Shown one piece after another: positions 13,480 to 14,580 of a DNA stretch of 14,580 nt. The notes under the pieces were generated by a model. It was not told the origin of the DNA. It ran no database searches and saw only the letters and a list, made by a program, of their open reading frames with translations. Position 1 is the first letter of the stretch. Every line of letters starts with the position of its first letter. The stretch is from Synechococcales cyanobacterium PMM_0073. GTDB lineage: Bacteria > Cyanobacteriota > Cyanobacteriia > Elainellales > Elainellaceae. The position numbers were made by a program, and so were the translations under genes. Where the stretch lies: positions 1-14,580 of the forward strand of contig CASBQH010000383.1 in the NCBI GenBank assembly GCA_949127695.1, written 5' to 3'.

Positions 13480-13834
13480 TAATCTGAAATCGACCCTAGT
13501 CTGATCCAGTCGAACTAGACTAGAACCAAATCTAGAATTGAGAGCTAGATTTGAAATAAAGCAGATTGCTTGCTGCCAGATAATAATAGATTGTAGTCAG
13601 TTGCCGGTAGATTTGTCTGTCTAATTGAGCAACTAAATCTGCAAAAATTGGCGGAAAAACAGCGTTAAGAGCCATTTCTCGCCTTCGGTTTTTCTCTCTC
13701 TAGCGGAACAATTACTCTAGGGATAGCGTCATAAATCATGGCGTCTACCATGACTCGCTACCTACAGAGTCACGGGTTTCGTTTACAAAACTTAATAAAT
13801 ACTGCTAGATTCTTTGGTCGCCCAGCCAGCAGCT

Positions 13835-14491
13835 TCAAACTAGCCCCGCTCTCAGCGCTACGACAGCGGCCTGGACGCGATCATCGACCGCCAGCTTGTT
13901 CATGATGCCGCGCACATGCGTTTTGACAGTGTTGGGGCTGAGGTAGAGCCGCGCCGCAATTTCGGGATTGCTCAGACCTTCCACCATCAGCTTCAGCACT
14001 TCTAGCTCGCGCTGGGACAGCTGGCCAACAATATTGGCCTCCATGTTATTAATCGGCTTGAGGTGATTCATCACCTGACGCGCCACCTGGGGATCAAGGT
14101 AGCTCGCGCCTTCATAGGCAGCATGGATGGCGGTGAGCAGGTGATCCACGCTGGTGCCTTTGACGCAGTAGGCATCTGCGCCGCTGGAGAGCGCCCCGAT
14201 CACCTCATTTTCGGTAGTGTGTGAAGTCAGCATCACCACATGTACCTCTGGCTGGGCGGCTTTAATCTGCTGGGTGGCGGTAATCCCATCCTGGCGCGGC
14301 AGGCCAATATCCATCACAATTACGTGAGGTTTCAGCCGCTTGGCGCTTTCGACTGCGGCATAGCCGTCCTCCACTTGCCCAACCACGACAATATCGGCAG
14401 CGCTAGAGAGAGACTGCTCTAGACCCAGCTGCATCATCGGGTCGTCTTCGACGATTAAGACGCGAATTGGCATCTCGGAAGGCATAGACAT
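13835..14491 (-). CDS. NarL/FixJ-type two-component response regulator
   Basis: A 218-residue regulator with a phosphoacceptor receiver domain (about 8-125) and a LuxR-type helix-turn-helix (about 156-218). Receiver residues are E15-D16-D17, the phosphorylation site D61 (VIVMDIGLP), T89 (MLTSH) and K111 (CVKGTS), all intact, so it should be phosphorylated by a histidine kinase, which is not in the window. The output domain reads LSQRELEVLKLMVEGLSNPE (158-177), LSPNTVKTHVRGIMNKLAVD (184-203) and then DRVQAAVVALRAGLV. The start is ATG 14491, preceded by AAAAGGAG at 8 nt; a TTG at 14518 would add nine residues that contain the ribosome-binding site itself. Similar regulators are widespread in cyanobacteria, but I cannot assign the signal or targets. 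Confidence 0.95.
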   Translation of the reverse strand: MSMPSEMPIRVLIVEDDPMMQLGLEQSLSSAADIVVVGQVEDGYAAVESAKRLKPHVIVMDIGLPRQDGITATQQIKAAQPEVHVVMLTSHTTENEVIGALSSGADAYCVKGTSVDHLLTAIHAAYEGASYLDPQVARQVMNHLKPINNMEANIVGQLSQRELEVLKLMVEGLSNPEIAARLYLSPNTVKTHVRGIMNKLAVDDRVQAAVVALRAGLV

Positions 14492-14525
14492 CAAGCAGGC
14501 TCCTTTTGGTGGGGGCAACTCTGAA

Positions 14526-14531
14526 ATTGTA
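14526..14531 (-). promoter_or_regulatory. Possible -10 element of the response regulator gene
   Basis: TACAAT on the minus strand (5 of 6 to TATAAT) lies about 35 nt before the ATG. No -35 match is found at 16-18 nt, as in activator-dependent promoters. The call is weak. Confidence 0.3.
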
Positions 14532-14559
14532 AGGCATCCCGTCTGCTGGCTCGCCCATT

Positions 14560-14580
14560 CAGCCAGCCAGCCAGCCAGCC
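14560..14580. repeat. CAGC tetranucleotide repeat at the window edge
   Basis: Five perfect CAGC units run off the right end of the window, so the true length is unknown. The repeat lies about 70 nt upstream of the response regulator start and could be in its promoter region. Confidence 0.8.

Larger units (their letters stand above)
13393..13834. other. Gene-poor stretch with clustered inverted repeats
   Basis: About 442 nt between padR and the response regulator gene. The right flank of padR holds its promoter. At 13496-13553 two neighbouring dyads occur: CTAGTCT/AGACTAG (13496-13502 with 13517-13523) and CAAATCTAG/CTAGATTTG (13527-13535 with 13545-13553). At 13561-13642 nested arms occur: GCAGATT/AATCTGC outside (13561-13567 with 13636-13642) and AGTTGC/GCAACT inside (13599-13604 with 13629-13634). 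At 13736-13772 TCATGG/CCATGA and TGACTC/GAGTCA follow. No recognised RNA family or convincing gene was found. Confidence 0.55.

Noticed and set aside
13393..13834. A tRNA or known riboswitch in this gap
   Set aside because: No T-arm consensus (GGTTCGAATCC-like), acceptor-stem pairing or recognised aptamer core was found.
13738..13905. A 55-codon plus-strand open frame starting MASTMTRYLQSHGF
   Set aside because: Its last 71 nt run antisense to the conserved response regulator C-terminus, no family is recognised and no clear ribosome-binding site precedes it.

Overview
The window looks like chromosomal core DNA of a cyanobacterium. Markers are a rimP-nusA pair, a Vipp1/IM30 with its C-terminal extra helix, an x-type thioredoxin, a TyrA of the cyanobacterial arogenate dehydrogenase type, a cytochrome b6 cofactor-assembly (CCB) protein, and the cyanobacteria-restricted families DUF1815 and DUF2839. 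Base composition is moderately GC-rich by eye. I saw no copy of the HIP1 octamer GCGATCGC that is abundant in many cyanobacteria. The genus cannot be fixed from sequence alone; a Leptolyngbya-like or related lineage is a guess. I found no tRNA, rRNA, CRISPR array, transposase, integrase or phage gene.

Layout. 1-3617 is on the minus strand: a conserved membrane protein of unknown function (2178-3617), a strong minus-strand terminator (about 2028-2062), then rimP (1512-1973) and nusA (4-1422). 3751-8595 is on the plus strand: an alpha/beta hydrolase, vipp1 followed by a terminator, then thioredoxin, a class I/II aminotransferase and a PBP4-type D-Ala-D-Ala carboxypeptidase, the last two overlapping by 77 nt. 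A 16-bp perfect hairpin sits on the dacB stop codon. 8775-11437 is on the minus strand: DUF1815, DUF2839 and a degenerate DinG/XPD-like helicase. tyrA (11594-12439, plus) diverges from the helicase and converges on a padR-CCB pair (minus, 12460-13392). A NarL-type response regulator (13835-14491, minus) ends the window. Two gene-poor stretches, 9111-9567 and 13393-13834, hold inverted repeats and short direct repeats but no convincing gene.

How the genes fit together. rimP-nusA is the ribosome-maturation and transcription-elongation operon that usually continues into ylxR-infB, which would lie just left of the window. Hydrolase plus vipp1 suggests thylakoid membrane or pigment upkeep. Thioredoxin, aminotransferase and dacB form a tight cluster possibly linked to diaminopimelate and peptidoglycan. 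padR-CCB suggests transcriptional control of heme attachment to cytochrome b6. These links are inferences from gene order.

The most unusual items are the helicase relative whose ATPase and helicase motifs are all eroded while its fold landmarks remain, and a 479-residue membrane protein whose transmembrane part resembles a voltage-sensor S1-S4 bundle without a pore. I did not find clear evidence of a new defence or mobile system; the region is mostly ordinary core genome.
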